Shown one piece after another: positions 12,630 through 24,900 of a stretch of 64,000 nucleotides of DNA; the first letter of the stretch is position 1, and every line of letters starts with the position of its first letter. The notes under the pieces were generated by a model, which did not search any database, was not told the origin of the DNA, and saw nothing but the letters and a program-made list of their open reading frames with translations. Location: NCBI GenBank assembly GCA_950022655.1, contig OX465581.1, positions 27,995,300 through 28,059,299 on the forward strand. Reading direction: 5' to 3'. The DNA comes from Alentia gelatinosa. Its lineage: Eukaryota > Annelida > Polychaeta > Phyllodocida > Polynoidae. Made by a program: the position numbers and the translations under genes.

Positions 12630-13780
12630 GGTTGTGTGGAAAATATCTTAATAATGAGCATACCGAACAGGATATCATAGGGAATGTAAATCTGAAAGAC
12701 CTAGTTGCTGTTCAAATTACACTAATATACACAGAAACCAAACGTCGTAGTTCCTCAGGCAATCACAAGGGACATAGGGTATTGTGGCATTGATATAATG
12801 ACTATAAGCAATGTAAGTCTCCTGATCATGGAGCTAACATTGTTCATAATAGCAACGGGTGTAGTATAACCTCTCTTATATGCAAATATGTACGTGCACC
12901 TTACTTTATATTGCTCATCAATACAAGTACTACTGTGCTCTATCGCCTTATGAAACAGTTTGAATACTACCTACATAAATGGGAATGCATTCTAAATACG
13001 TTCTGAACTTCAAAATTTTAATATACCAATCCCACTCAACGAGGGCACAACTTTATGCCCATTAGGCTTTTGTCCACACATCGATATCGGTATATTATTT
13101 TGTACTTGATATCTATTTATAGATCATTGAAAAGGAATCCTGGAGCCTGGGTTTAGGAATAACTTCTTTTATAAATGGCAAAAACATCATAGTCGACGAA
13201 AGCCAAGTCATTGAAGACTATAGATCCTATTTACAACTTTATGTCCCACAACGTTGTTTGTACGTTGGGTCCTGAACATGATGAGAATCTTTGGGACTCA
13301 CTTTATATGCAGGATGTTGCAACATATCAGTTATCTATTGAGTCAGGGGAACCTTGCACAACTGAAGCAGGCTAGGACAATATAAAGATAGCCTGGAAGC
13401 TGGCATTAACATCTTCGTGGTCGTATACTGTAGTACCGTCCCAGCGGCTGTGCTCAAATCCCTTCAACATAGCTGAAAATTCGTCGTTTCTTATCGACCA
13501 GGCTTCAAATCAATTCTAGTCGCAGATATGCAGTGTTATTCTCGTTCCAGGTTAATTTTTGGGATTTAGTACATCAAAGCCACAGGTAAGTCGAAAAATA
13601 TTCAAGAATTAAGCCCTCGGTGATGGTAATTGCTTATTCTATGTACATGTATATAACATTCCATTTCTATTGTGTAAATAGATCAAAGTAGATTTAAGTC
13701 CAGACCTAGCACACAGAAGAATTTCTCTGTTATAATTCAGGTCTGAGTGGAAATAAGTACAGTAGTACACAAGAAGAAAC
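12630..13780. other. Intergenic, no recognised gene
   Basis: AT-rich sequence with no open frame of note and no recognisable exon. I see nothing definite in it. Confidence 0.5.
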
Positions 13781-13782
13781 TA

Positions 13783-14009
13783 CCGTAAATTCCCGCGTAT
13801 AGGACGCCTCTCGCGTATAAGATGCACCCTGAGTTTGGGAGAAGGGAGAATGATAGAAGACGCACCTGGGACTTGATTTTGAAGGTTTTAGCACTGTTCT
13901 GTAATAATAAAAACCCACGTATAAGACACCCTGAGTTTGGGCGAATCCTTAAGATACAATAGGGGTTTGGTTCGCGTATAAGACGCTTCTAATACGCGGG
14001 AATTTACGG
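13783..14009. mobile_element. MITE with CCGTAAATTCCCGCG termini
   Basis: About 227 bp with perfect inverted ends, CCGTAAATTCCCGCGTAT on the left and its complement on the right, flanked by TA on both sides. The interior repeats a GCGTATAAGAC(G/A)C word several times. The same ends recur at 53547-54285 and, degenerate, at 16192-16345. TA flanks suggest the Tc1/mariner/pogo group; no transposase is present. Confidence 0.7.
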
Positions 14010-14335
14010 TACCATTCATTGAGAAAAACTTTGAATTTTAAGAGAGATTTATGGGGTTTATGGAAGTCTCATCTGATGAATATGCATTGAAATCTTTTAG
14101 CTGAATTCTCCTCAGCAGGCTAAAAATCAATCTCTGTTTCGCTTTTTATTCAATGTTCAAATTGAAAATTATAGAGAAACGAAATTCAAAAACATGTCTG
14201 ATCTTCCCATTCCCTGAGAATTCATTAGAAAATCGCATGACCATGAGGAATGGCCAAATGTGTCTCACGGTAAATTTGTGAGACATGGCATTCCTACTCT
14301 CTACTGCTATTTCGAAGGCTAATTCATTAGTTAGA

Positions 14336-14850
14336 CCGGGCACCCCCAACGCCGACACATGCCGATACACACCGATACAAAATGACCAAATCATAGCCTA
14401 TCGGGCGGCATATCGTAGTGTATTGGTGTGCGTCGTAACGTGTTGGGAGGGTGCATGAAAAAGATACCATGGTCCTGCTACACCCTGATATAGCTCACGA
14501 CGCAACTAGTAACATATTTCCTTTATAATTCCAGAAATAATGCATATTTATGATTGATATTTTAGATATAAATAAATTTATAGATATAAAACAATATTAT
14601 ATGATATTTTATGAAAACATCAGTTCCAAATTAAAGTATAAAGTATAAGTATACAAACTGATGCAAGCCAACACGCTATGACAATCGATGCATGATCGAT
14701 TGTCGTTGCACGTCAGTGTTTATCGGTAGCGTTATTGTAGAAATCTGACCAACTGTCCCGATATAGGCTATGATTTCGCTACGATATGGATTTTGTATCG
14801 GGAGGTCAATATCGGCGTGTATCGGTGCGTATCGGGAGCCCGATGGACCC
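14336..14850. mobile_element. Inverted-repeat element (about 515 bp)
   Basis: The left end has CGATACACACCGATACAAAAT and the right end has the inverse theme ATTTTGTATCGG... followed by several CGTGTATCGG/GCGTATCGGG words, ending in GGGAGCCCGATGG against ACCGGGCACCC on the left. The arms are imperfect (small insertions in the right arm), so it is probably an old non-autonomous DNA element. The AT-rich centre (14500-14660) has no coding frame. Confidence 0.45.
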
Positions 14851-15296
14851 CCCCTCCCCAAGGGCCAGGTAGTCCAAAGATGTTATAAGATCCTATGCTT
14901 GAAATTCTGTCACATACGCAATATGCTCGTTTTAAGTCATTATCCATCGACGTACATAGGAATGTATAAAGCTGTCAAAGGCTACCCGTATAATAGGATA
15001 ATATAAATGTTCTTAGTTTCAATAGAGAGTAGATTCCCACTATTACCACCACCTTTGGAACTGCGCCAAAATGGTCGCTTTGGCGAGGTGGTTGCATTGC
15101 TGAGAGTACAGGTACACCTCCTTTGCCAGAGTTGTTGGAATGTATTAACAAGAAAAACATCATTGCACTCATAAAACGTTAAATAGCGTATAGTGATTAA
15201 TAAAACTGTGTCACACCATCAAATCTTTCACAGTTATTTACTAATAACCTTTATATTGAATTCAGAGTCGGCTCCTATTTCTTACTGCTTCTTATT

Positions 15297-15435
15297 GGTG
15301 GGTGGACGGTCGGTCGCAGAGGTTATGGCTATAGCCTACTGTAGTACACCTACAAGGTGACCTGACCAAATTTTTGCTTTTTATAGCTTACTAAATACAG
15401 ATAGGAATATGATTTATGTTTTGGATAAAAGGATT
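15297..15435 (+). repeat. Interspersed repeat R1, copy 1
   Basis: Shares a long diverged stretch with 25207-25350: a GGTGGACGGT start, GGTTATGGCTATAGC, ACTGTAGTAC, GACCTGACCA, TTTTTGCTTTTT and AGGAATATGATTT in the same order and orientation. No coding potential seen. Confidence 0.7.
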
Positions 15436-16191
15436 ATGACAGTCAATATCTTACAGTTTTAATATTTAGCATTTTGACTTGCATTTTTTATATTTTGAGT
15501 GACATCAGTTGTAGAAAACACCTCTACTAGAGCACAAATTAGGAATTTCCTAATAGTTCACATTAACTTTTTTATATACAGACAAAAATTGTTTCACGAC
15601 AACCATGTATCTTTTTTATGAATGGAACATTCAGTTGAAAAAAATCCTTACTGATAGAACAACATTTGTGCCTCCTGGAAAACAGAGAGGAAAAATTCCA
15701 GAAATGGAAAAATATTTTACAAAGGATATGATCCTTGAATGAAATGGATAGTTATTGAACATCTAATACATTCCCATCATTGTTCAACCTCATCCTTCAT
15801 CACCATGTTTTGTCCTGTTCAACCCCCCCCCCCCCCCCAACCATTATAGCTATAAACTTTCAACCTTACTCCCCTTAAATAAAATAAGTTTTGTGTAATG
15901 GAAATGGGTAGAAAAACGTAAAGAAAATCTCCCGTATCTTGATGAATCAGTAGGCGAGGTACCCACCAATCATGACAGTAAACAACATATTGATGTACGA
16001 GATGAAGAGTGTAAAAATCCAAGTATCTTGATGTATAACAACATGAAAAGAAAGACTGCAGACACCTCAATTTAACCTTTCTGTGAATAAACGCTGCTAG
16101 GTATTAAAAAATCCTTTATGTATATATTTCTACCCCTAAGACTGGTTCAATCATAATATAATATGGCTCATTTGAAGAGAATAAGAAGTAG

Positions 16192-16345
16192 TACCGTAAA
16201 AGTAGTTCCCATGTATAAGACGTATAGATATATAAGACGTGGCTCGTACATGAACCAAACCCCCGGTGCATCATATAGGATTCGCCCAAAGTAGGGGCGC
16301 GTCATATATGCATGTTTTTCCCTCAGGCAGTTGAGAATTTTGAGG
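16192..16345. mobile_element. Degenerate member of the CCGTAAATTCCC family
   Basis: Starts GTACCGTAAAAGTAGTTCCC and carries the family words TATAAGACG, AACCAAACCCCCGGTGC and ATAGGATTCGCCCAAAGTAG, which recur in the 53.5-54.3 kb copy. The right terminus is not preserved. Confidence 0.5.
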
Positions 16346-16408
16346 GCTACCATTAGAGATGTCTTTACTGCTTAATAATGCATAGATACATAGTTCTATT
16401 TACCATTT

Positions 16409-16551
16409 TGAGGCACATGGCCAGGGAGCATGCAAACCAGGCTCAGTTACTGTGTGCACTGATCCATGAAGGTGTCACCATCAGGGAACCGACCTGTATT
16501 TCGAATGTGGGGAGGGCAATGCTGATTCTCAATTGAAATCGCCTACAGGTA
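16409..16551 (+). repeat. Interspersed repeat R2, copy 1
   Basis: Matches 25727-25845 with divergence: TTTGAGGCACATG, ACTGATCCATGAAGGT, CACCAT, AACTGAAATCGCC-like and CAGGTAG words in the same order. It lies downstream of R1 here and again at 25 kb, so R1 and R2 may be parts of one element. Confidence 0.65.
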
Positions 16552-18644
16552 GATAGATATACTCTAGATTCTAAAAAGGTTGAGTTTTCAATGTGTTCAC
16601 CCACTACTCTGGCCTTTAGAGGCTGTCATATACAGTAGCTAAGGCCTAATCTTACAGACTAGCTAACCCAGTGACAAGAAAATATCTTCTATACTAAATG
16701 AAGCAGACGGATAACCATACACAGATATGTATTAATAACATATATTATAACAAAGTATACAGTTACATAACAATTCTCATCAACATACAAAATCACATTC
16801 ACTTCTGTCAAGTTCATACGATACAAGCCCTCCTGGTTATAGCAGTACTCACAGTCTATCACTTTCAGTTATTGTTCAATGTCTCCTTGACTTGTGGATA
16901 TATATGATCCAAAGCAGTGGCATATGGTGGTAGCAGTCATCAATCTCTGTTCGTCCAGTGCTGGGGTGGTAGCAGCTTGTGGAGAGAACCCCAATCCTCA
17001 GTAAAGGCCTCTGTAGCCTAGTGTCCTATGGTATTTAAGCCTCCTCACTGTAGTGGTGGTAATGCTCAGCAGCCTGAAGATGTTGACGCTGTCTGGGTTC
17101 CAAGTGATCTCTGAGTAGAAATCTGCTTCCATGTATACCCAGTACCCTATCAGGGGGTCAGTCTAAATGAAGACGGGACGGTTCAAACACTGGGAGTGGC
17201 AGTGCAAACAGTTGGGCCTTAACCACTTTCTAGAGCGAGGGCCTATTAGGAGGCACCCTCTGATATTCTTGATAAATATATCACAAGGCCAATAGCTCTA
17301 TTTTAGATTGCACAATTAGCTCTGGTTATACATATGATGCACATTTCTGTCATATCTCCATACACTTTCAGAGAACCACTTTTCAAAGGAAATCCTTATT
17401 TCCATTTGATAAAACTCTCTTTATCTTCTCTAAGACAAAGACAATATAGATTGAGTGTCATTCACAACAATAAGCAGTGGTACAAACCTCCCTACACACG
17501 TAGTCAGTAGACACAAAACAGTAAATTGCACATGAACACTACCAGGGTATTTCCGCTTTTTTATTTACCCCCACTGACATCCCTTCACTTTAGAAAAAAT
17601 TCCCTGCTGCAGGTATGTGGATCGTCGCAGTTGTAAGAGCAAATATGACAGTTGGTCTTGAAAGAGTGGTCTGCGGCTAGGCAATCCCAGTAGCCAGATG
17701 GTAGCATTAGTGAAAATTGTACGAATATATAAAAGAGGGGAAAATGTTTGGGAATACTGTGTAATCTGTCCGCTAAAGCAGCGGCAAACCGGATATTTCA
17801 GGTGATTTTTATAGAAACACCTTGTTGAAAATGGTGAATGGTGCCACTCAGTTGCATGACAGAATTTGACGCCGCATACCTCACCCTCCGAGGTAAACTC
17901 TATCTAAAAGCATTAGATTATCTTTATCCATTCCGACCCAGACTACCAAATTACAGCTAAGCCCTAACTAATGTAATCTTTCTATCAATATGGACTTTCT
18001 TCCTTTAACATTACCTGTTCGATATAGAAAATATATTCATTTAATCGTATTTTTGATTAAATCCCCCAGTTGAAGAGTTTATCAGTATCGTCAGTCTATC
18101 AGTATTATGAAATATATTGACTCGTTAAGACTATGATGGAACTTTGCCATCTCCCCCACTGTTTAGGTTAATCCGATGTTCGACATGCCTATGTGTACAC
18201 GCACTTATACTTGGGTGAACGAATGTTATTATTGGTAAGCATTGGCTTGGGTCCTACGTTTTTCCGGTCACTAAATAAATGTGTATACCAGCCTGAAATC
18301 AGGGTGGGGCGGCTTTTTGTCCGTGCAGACTCCCAGTCTTGTAATCCCATTTGCCCTTTATACCACTACAAATGTTCGTTGGATTTGAGTAATTGTCATC
18401 TCCATTCCGTTTCTATTTTTAAATAAACAAGATAGTGGAAAGCCGGCGCATCATATATATATATTGTAAATATATGTGCTGGTGGTTGCTTTCTTAATTG
18501 TGATTAAAATGTGAATGTTCCGCACTTTCTTGGAAAAGGGGTACAACAGCAGTACTATGTCCTTGTTTATCTGTTTTTATGGATAAAGGAAAGCAAAATA
18601 CGTCGTGAGGAGAAAGTTGTCGCGCCCCTTTTTAAATGTCAAAT

Positions 18645-18793
18645 AATGAGTCAGTGCGCGTTGTGTATATATACAGTTCTATTTTTAGCATTTCAAGGTA
18701 AGTTAGACAAATTGATGTGAATCCGCGATAGCAATATGGAACTCAGTAGTTCTTCAGTTGGTTGACGTGTGTGTCCTGCGACTTGTGTTGTAG
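18645..18793 (+). other. Possible 5' untranslated exon and leader intron of QNG1
   Basis: A good donor (CAAG then GTAAGT, exon end 18697) is followed by an acceptor (TTGTAG, 18788-18793) 31 bp upstream of the QNG1 start codon. The upstream exon contains an ATG at about 18646 whose frame, if spliced, stops after about 22 codons before the QNG1 ATG, so it would be a short upstream frame. Its first residues (MSQCALCIYTVLFLAFQ) look hydrophobic only by chance as far as I can tell. Transcript data would be needed to show this leader is real. Confidence 0.3.
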
Positions 18794-18824
18794 ATACCAA
18801 CAGCTGGTGAGCCTAGTAGCCAAG

Positions 18825-18926
18825 ATGGGAGAGGTCCTACCACCACTCGAGTCTGCCAAACTTATTGCTGACACTAGCATCGACGTCTCTATCTCTGAAG
18901 AGGGGGTCAAGAAAACGGCGCAACTT
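18825..18926 (+). CDS. QNG1: QNG1 exon 1 (coding part)
   Basis: 34 codons from ATG ([16 protein letters not shown]...) to a GTGAGT donor, phase 0. The N-terminal pattern of Pro-x-Glu-Ser and a Val-Lys-Lys helix is typical of the family. Confidence 0.9.
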
Positions 18927-21900
18927 GTGAGTCTTAATTTTCTACCCTTTGCGTTGCTTCCATGAAATGGAAGATATTGGCTAGGTATTCTGCGATGTAT
19001 ATTTGATCATGACATAGAATACCGTTCCAGAATTCTGAGAATTGGCCTTGTTCTTCACGGATATATTTATAAAATATATAAATTCAATAGTGGGCTACAA
19101 TGAATATGTCGTTATATCTTTGGAAGTAACATGCAGAAAGCCTCGATTGCAGTAATTTTCATCTGAAAGTGTGTCGTGACTGATTTTTTGATTTTGCCAA
19201 AAATAGAATGCTGTCATATCATTCTTGTTCACAAATGATGGGCATTTCATTGCAGTGTATGATTGTTTTATTGCTATTCCCTATATTTCTTCTATTACGC
19301 AGATATATGAATGTGTGAAATCTAATGAACCAATTATACATACGGATCGATGGAAAACCCATGATCTGAATCCAAAAACAGAAGACAAGGCTGCAGTCGA
19401 TTGGTAAGTCTCTTCAGATAAATCCATCCATACTAAAGCTGTAAAATGACATTAATTACCAGGTATCGAATATAATTTCCTAGAGAATTTGTCTAATTTT
19501 TCGATACGAAACTTCCAGAAATAAGAAACTGAATGAGCCAAAAGTAAAGTTACATTTTCTATATGACGTTTTCCCAAACATTATATTTATTCACCTGAGG
19601 AAGCACATTGAATATGTGCGAAACGTCGTGACTAACTTTGATACCACCATGTACACCAATTGTCATCTTGGCCAATAATAAGATCTGTCAACAAGAATTA
19701 CTGTGTCTGGTTTTTTGTGAGTTTACCTCCATTACATTATATTTATTATTGGAAATGTTCGGTATGCTATAGTTTGCGGCGGAGATTTGTTTATGCGAAA
19801 TCGGAATCGTCCTAGCCCAAGGTATCGTTTGATCAGACGATAATTCATTGGAAATTGACCTTAACGTTATTCAGCAATAGTCTTGAACACTGACGAGTAA
19901 ATACATTGCAATCTCAGTGCCATAGGTAGGCGATGCATCTTACAGTGCTTCCTTGTGATTTAACGAGGACAGGAATTCGAAACGACCAACGTCGACACAG
20001 TTTGGGTTCTTTGAAAAGAAGGCTTTCTGTCGGAATTCTGATCTGGGTCAAAGTAGTTGAAACAGGGTTTTACTATGAAATTGATCTGTGCTGCTGTTGA
20101 ACAACGTCCGATATCAATTCGATTAGTAGAGGCCGTAGTGCAACTTTATGGGCGGAGGTTAACATAACTTCATCTCTTCTACGTTGTAGTTTTGTCAGTT
20201 AATCGACGATGTATTCCACACTAGGCTCAGCAAGGCAGATCCTGAGCCACCTGCTTATCCCATCTAATGACATGATTCTTGTATATATATTTATATATTT
20301 ATTTTGTATTGCCCATCAGGATTTTCCTCTCAGACGTTGGTAACTTCTCGTTCTGGTCAGATGATGAGAGGCACAAGTACATGGTGAGGTTTGGCGGCAA
20401 GGAGTGGACGGGGTACTGGTCATGGTGCGCCGCCATCAACAGAGCCCTCCAGGTGAGGATGACTTTATAAGTGTAATAATCACTGATACAATCGTACCGT
20501 TCATTCTGAAATAGACTTTTCCTTTTGACGTGGTTACAGATTATTCTGACTCATCTTTGAATTAAAATGAAATTAGCTACCATGAGGAGACCGATGTTTA
20601 CTTTCTTATCAATAATATTGTAAACTGTCGGATTCGTAAACTTGTATACAATATGTGTAGAAAGCTACATGTACTTGTACATGAACTACATGTTTGTAAT
20701 CTAGCAATATTGCTCGGGCAGCATACCCTCAGGGATGCAAGTTCTCCGTCAATTGACGGAATTCTGAACTTTCATACCTCCTGGCCGCATTCCTAGTTAT
20801 AGGATATTTTTGATGCCTTGACGGCCGCGCCAGGCCCGGCAACAAAGATGGGACTACCTGGGAACCAGTGCCGCGCTGTCAGGCGGCAATATAGCTGGGT
20901 ATTCACAGGAACCGTTGCCGGCCAGAGGGCCTCATTCAGCGGCTGTAAAACTCTCCCACTGTCGTGCTCACTGCTGACCTGGTTCCTTCTAACACCAGCC
21001 TTTTGGGTCGGCATAGAGTTATTTAAGTCCTTCACTTTTTATCTCATTTGTATGGTGATTTTGGTTCATTTGAGATTTATATTCAAAATGGCAGATATTT
21101 GACGATGTCTTAATTCGACTTGATAATGTTCTTTTGGGAACTCTTTTTATTTATCATATTTCCTAATTAACTCAGAAAATATCTTTTCTACTAAGAGAAT
21201 GATGCTGGTCTACTGTTTTGCTGCTGAACAAAAAGGGGATTGCCCAATCTCACTGAAATAGAACCAGGGTCTGTTTGACCTAGGCACAGGCATGCAACGG
21301 TTACAAGGTAATCAAGAGATATTAGAATGTATATCAATTCATAGTTATTCTGCTCCAAAGTAATGTTATAAATGCTTCTTTATTACAAGGGTTTTAAATT
21401 TCCGACTTTTTCCTCAGTCCTGACTTGCATCCCTGGTATATGTAGTTAATATGTAACAATGTGTTGTGGTCATACCTTGTTTGGCTGGTGTACTACTATC
21501 AGCATGGCCTATTTTGGACAGCATATCAAATTTTGAAGCTAAACCCCATTAGCCTAGCATATGTTGGACATTTTAGTTTTGATTGAGTTCATTCAAAGTC
21601 AGCATCTAATCTTCCATTCGAAATAAGTTAGTGAGTTATCACTGTACAAAGCAACAACGGCAACAACAACAACTAGTGAAAACTGTAAAATCCATGATTG
21701 AAATACCTATATCGACAAGACACCAAGCGACCACGAGTGTCGTATTGTAAACTGAAGCAACGTGTATAATTTTCTGGTTCAATAAAAGACAATATTTAAA
21801 AAAAACAAAATAAAAAAACCAAAACAAACATGTGTAGTAAATCGTATGTGAACTTGTTATGATCAGTTGTTGATCGACTCGGCACTATTCTTTATGCTGT

Positions 21901-24900
21901 ATTGCGATAGACCTGGAGTGCAATAATATATTGGGGGAAAGATATATGCTCGCTCCACTGTATTGCTTTACTAATTCATTATTCACCACGAGCTACTACA
22001 CCATGCTTCCCGTAATTGCTCTGATGTCAATGCTGGTGTGTGTTTGTAGGAGGGGATTCCCTTCACGGACGCGGCGTACCTGGCAGCTCTGACACGCGAG
22101 CAGCTCGCACACATCGTGCGGTCTGACTCGGACGTCCAGATGCCCATGATCGACGAGCGCCTGCAGGTACTCAGAGAGGCCGGCAAAGTGCTCACCGAGG
22201 TAAGCAGCTTCCCCTCTGGGGTTTATGCACTCATAGAAAGTAAAATAATTGAGACCCGACTCAATGTTCATTGCAGTGACGATGTATATATTAGACCGCG
22301 ATAGCCATTTTTAAATAATCGCACATCTTGTTATTCGTACACCAAAGAGCCATACACACATCAATGTACAATTTAAGTATCTAATCGTAATGTAACTATG
22401 CACATTCTTTAGGATGTAATGTTATCATTATCATCTTTATGTTTGATAAATTCCATGTCAGTATGACAGAGCAATAGAGTTTCATCACCTCCAGTTGTCT
22501 GGGTTAATGTATTCATCTCCATCGCATTGTTCATTGTATAACCCTGTTCGTTGTGTTTGTTTAACTGACTATATGTTATTCCAAGAACGTAATAGGCAAT
22601 CAGAGTAAAGGTAACTCTTACTTATAATTTGTACTAGGCAATCGGAGTAAAGGTAACTCTTATTTATAATTTGTACTAGGCAATCAGAGTAAAGGTAACT
22701 CTTACTTATAATTTGTACTAGGCAATCAGAGTAAAGGTAACTCTTACTTATAATTTGTACTAGGCAATCAGAGTAAAGGTAACTCTTACTTATAATTTGT
22801 ACTAGGCAATCAGAGTAAAGGTAACTCTTACTTATAATTTGTACCATCGAATCAATACCCCCCAAAAAGACATTGTTTTATCCATTACATGATATGTCGT
22901 TTTAATGGTGTCAAAACTGATATGTATGTATGGAGGTGATGTACTATTATTATATTCCTGTGTGTGAGTATCTCGCATTTATTGGTCAGCTGTACAAATT
23001 CCATTTGTCACAGAGTTACGAATGAATATAAATTGTTCCTCGGTAGTACATGACGTGCGTTCATTTTAAAAACGTAAACCCATAAACAACGGAGTAAAAT
23101 TGTTTTGTATTATACTTTCCAGAAATACGATGGGAGCTTTGTAAACGCCATTGCGCAATGTGGAAATAGTGCCCAGAAACTGCTGCAGCTTATAGTACAA
23201 GATTTTCCGTCTTTCCGGGATACAGCACCCTATAATGGTCGAACAGGTACCTAAATATTTGTTGAACTTAAAAGTCTACCGTTTCTGGAAAATGGATCAA
23301 AGTGCCTTTAGACACTGAAATGTATATATGAAAATGAGAACGAAACAATTTCATTAATTACCGGAATGCTGACATAAAACAATGATCGCCATGCCCACCT
23401 TATGAATCATAGTGTGGACCACTAGGCATCCAACCCAATATGGCAGTATCAATCTGCAGACAGTAAATCACTCTTTGCAGTGAGTCTCTTTATTCACCTC
23501 TTCATAACCTTGAACTGAATTGGGTCCAGGAGAACCTATTTGGACCCTAAACAGTGATAACGTCACATGCTTTGATATTAGCCAAAAATTAAGAATGCCT
23601 TTTGAGTCCGAATCTGATAAAACTGATCTCCCAACCCCCCTAATTATTTTGTATTAGGCTGACAACCAAGAAATCTGCTTGGCGTATCACTTTTCTAGAC
23701 CAGCTGCTGTGTCTGAAGAGTTGAGAGCATATCTATTAGCCATTCCCCTTGTTGGTTAGCTTGTCTTTCTTACTTTCCTTAGCCAATCTGACAAAAAGTT
23801 GGTTATAAAATGAGGGCATGGATTGTAAATGCTCAATACACTGTCCATGGTGAGACATACGGAGACTTCTGTTCTTTGCTGATCTTTATGTCTACTTGTA
23901 TTCAGTTGTATTTAATCAATTACTAATGTATAAACGAAGGATATATCTTCCTATTCCAGTGCTTATCACTAACACACTCCATGAAGAACCTCAGCATGGC
24001 CTGTTCACTAACATGTATTGCGTTTTTATCTGTCTGCAGTGGCCCTCTACAAACGTGTTCAGATCCTAATTGCTGACGTGTGGGCATGCTGCGGGGGCAA
24101 GGGCTACGGTGCTTTCACTGACATCGACACCCTCACCATGTTCGCCGATTACCGGTGAGTTCCACAGCATATGACACAAAGAACACTAAATTGTTATAGG
24201 CAGGGCATTTGATGTTGTTTTAAAACATGAACATCAGAGTCATGATAAAAGTAAAAAGATAGTTAGAGGTAAAGTTAATATATATGGTATGATATTCAGG
24301 GATGCCAGGAGGCCGTTTCACTAGGAGGGTAAGCTGTCATAGTGAGACCACAGTAATAGTGTGCGTTTCATGAGAAGGTGCAGTCAAGCGTGAACGCAAG
24401 TGAGGTAAGGAGTGAGACCAACAGTGAGAGAGTATGTTTCACTAGAAAATTAGGTCTCACTGTACCTATCACTGTTGAGGCACTATTAGTGACAGGGTAG
24501 TCCCTGTCGCTGTTGGGTTTAGAGCTTTGTTTATGTCAGAGGATGGCATGTTTTCACCCACTTCCCGTAAGAGTTAGGCAATGCAATTTTTGCACAAGTA
24601 AGGTATACATATAACCTATAATCGTCCCAAATATGAAGAAGATCGGGTGAAGCAATCTGCCGATATCGGCGTTTGAATTTTGTCATAGCAAATACTGCTC
24701 TGGTGGCCAGTGTCCCGCCGGCCTCCGGGGGAGACAAAAAGAACAGCCGAAACCCCGCCGCACTACGGAGGGAGTGAAAAAGAACAGCGACCAACAGAGT
24801 AGACGTTTGCAATGACGAAATTCAGACGCCAATATCGGCAGATTGTTTCACCCGATCTTCTTCATATTTGGTACGATTATAGGTTATATGTATACCTAAC

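Larger units (their letters stand above)
15000..18640. other. Intergenic, repeats only
   Basis: No gene recognised. It contains two repeat segments also found in the same order near 25.2-25.8 kb (listed separately), a degenerate member of the CCGTAAATTCCC family at 16192-16345, a C homopolymer near 15824-15838, and otherwise AT-rich sequence. Confidence 0.5.

Noticed and set aside
22569..22865. Repeated 14-residue open frame on the minus strand
   Set aside because: It is the translation of a 42-bp intronic minisatellite; no start or splice context.
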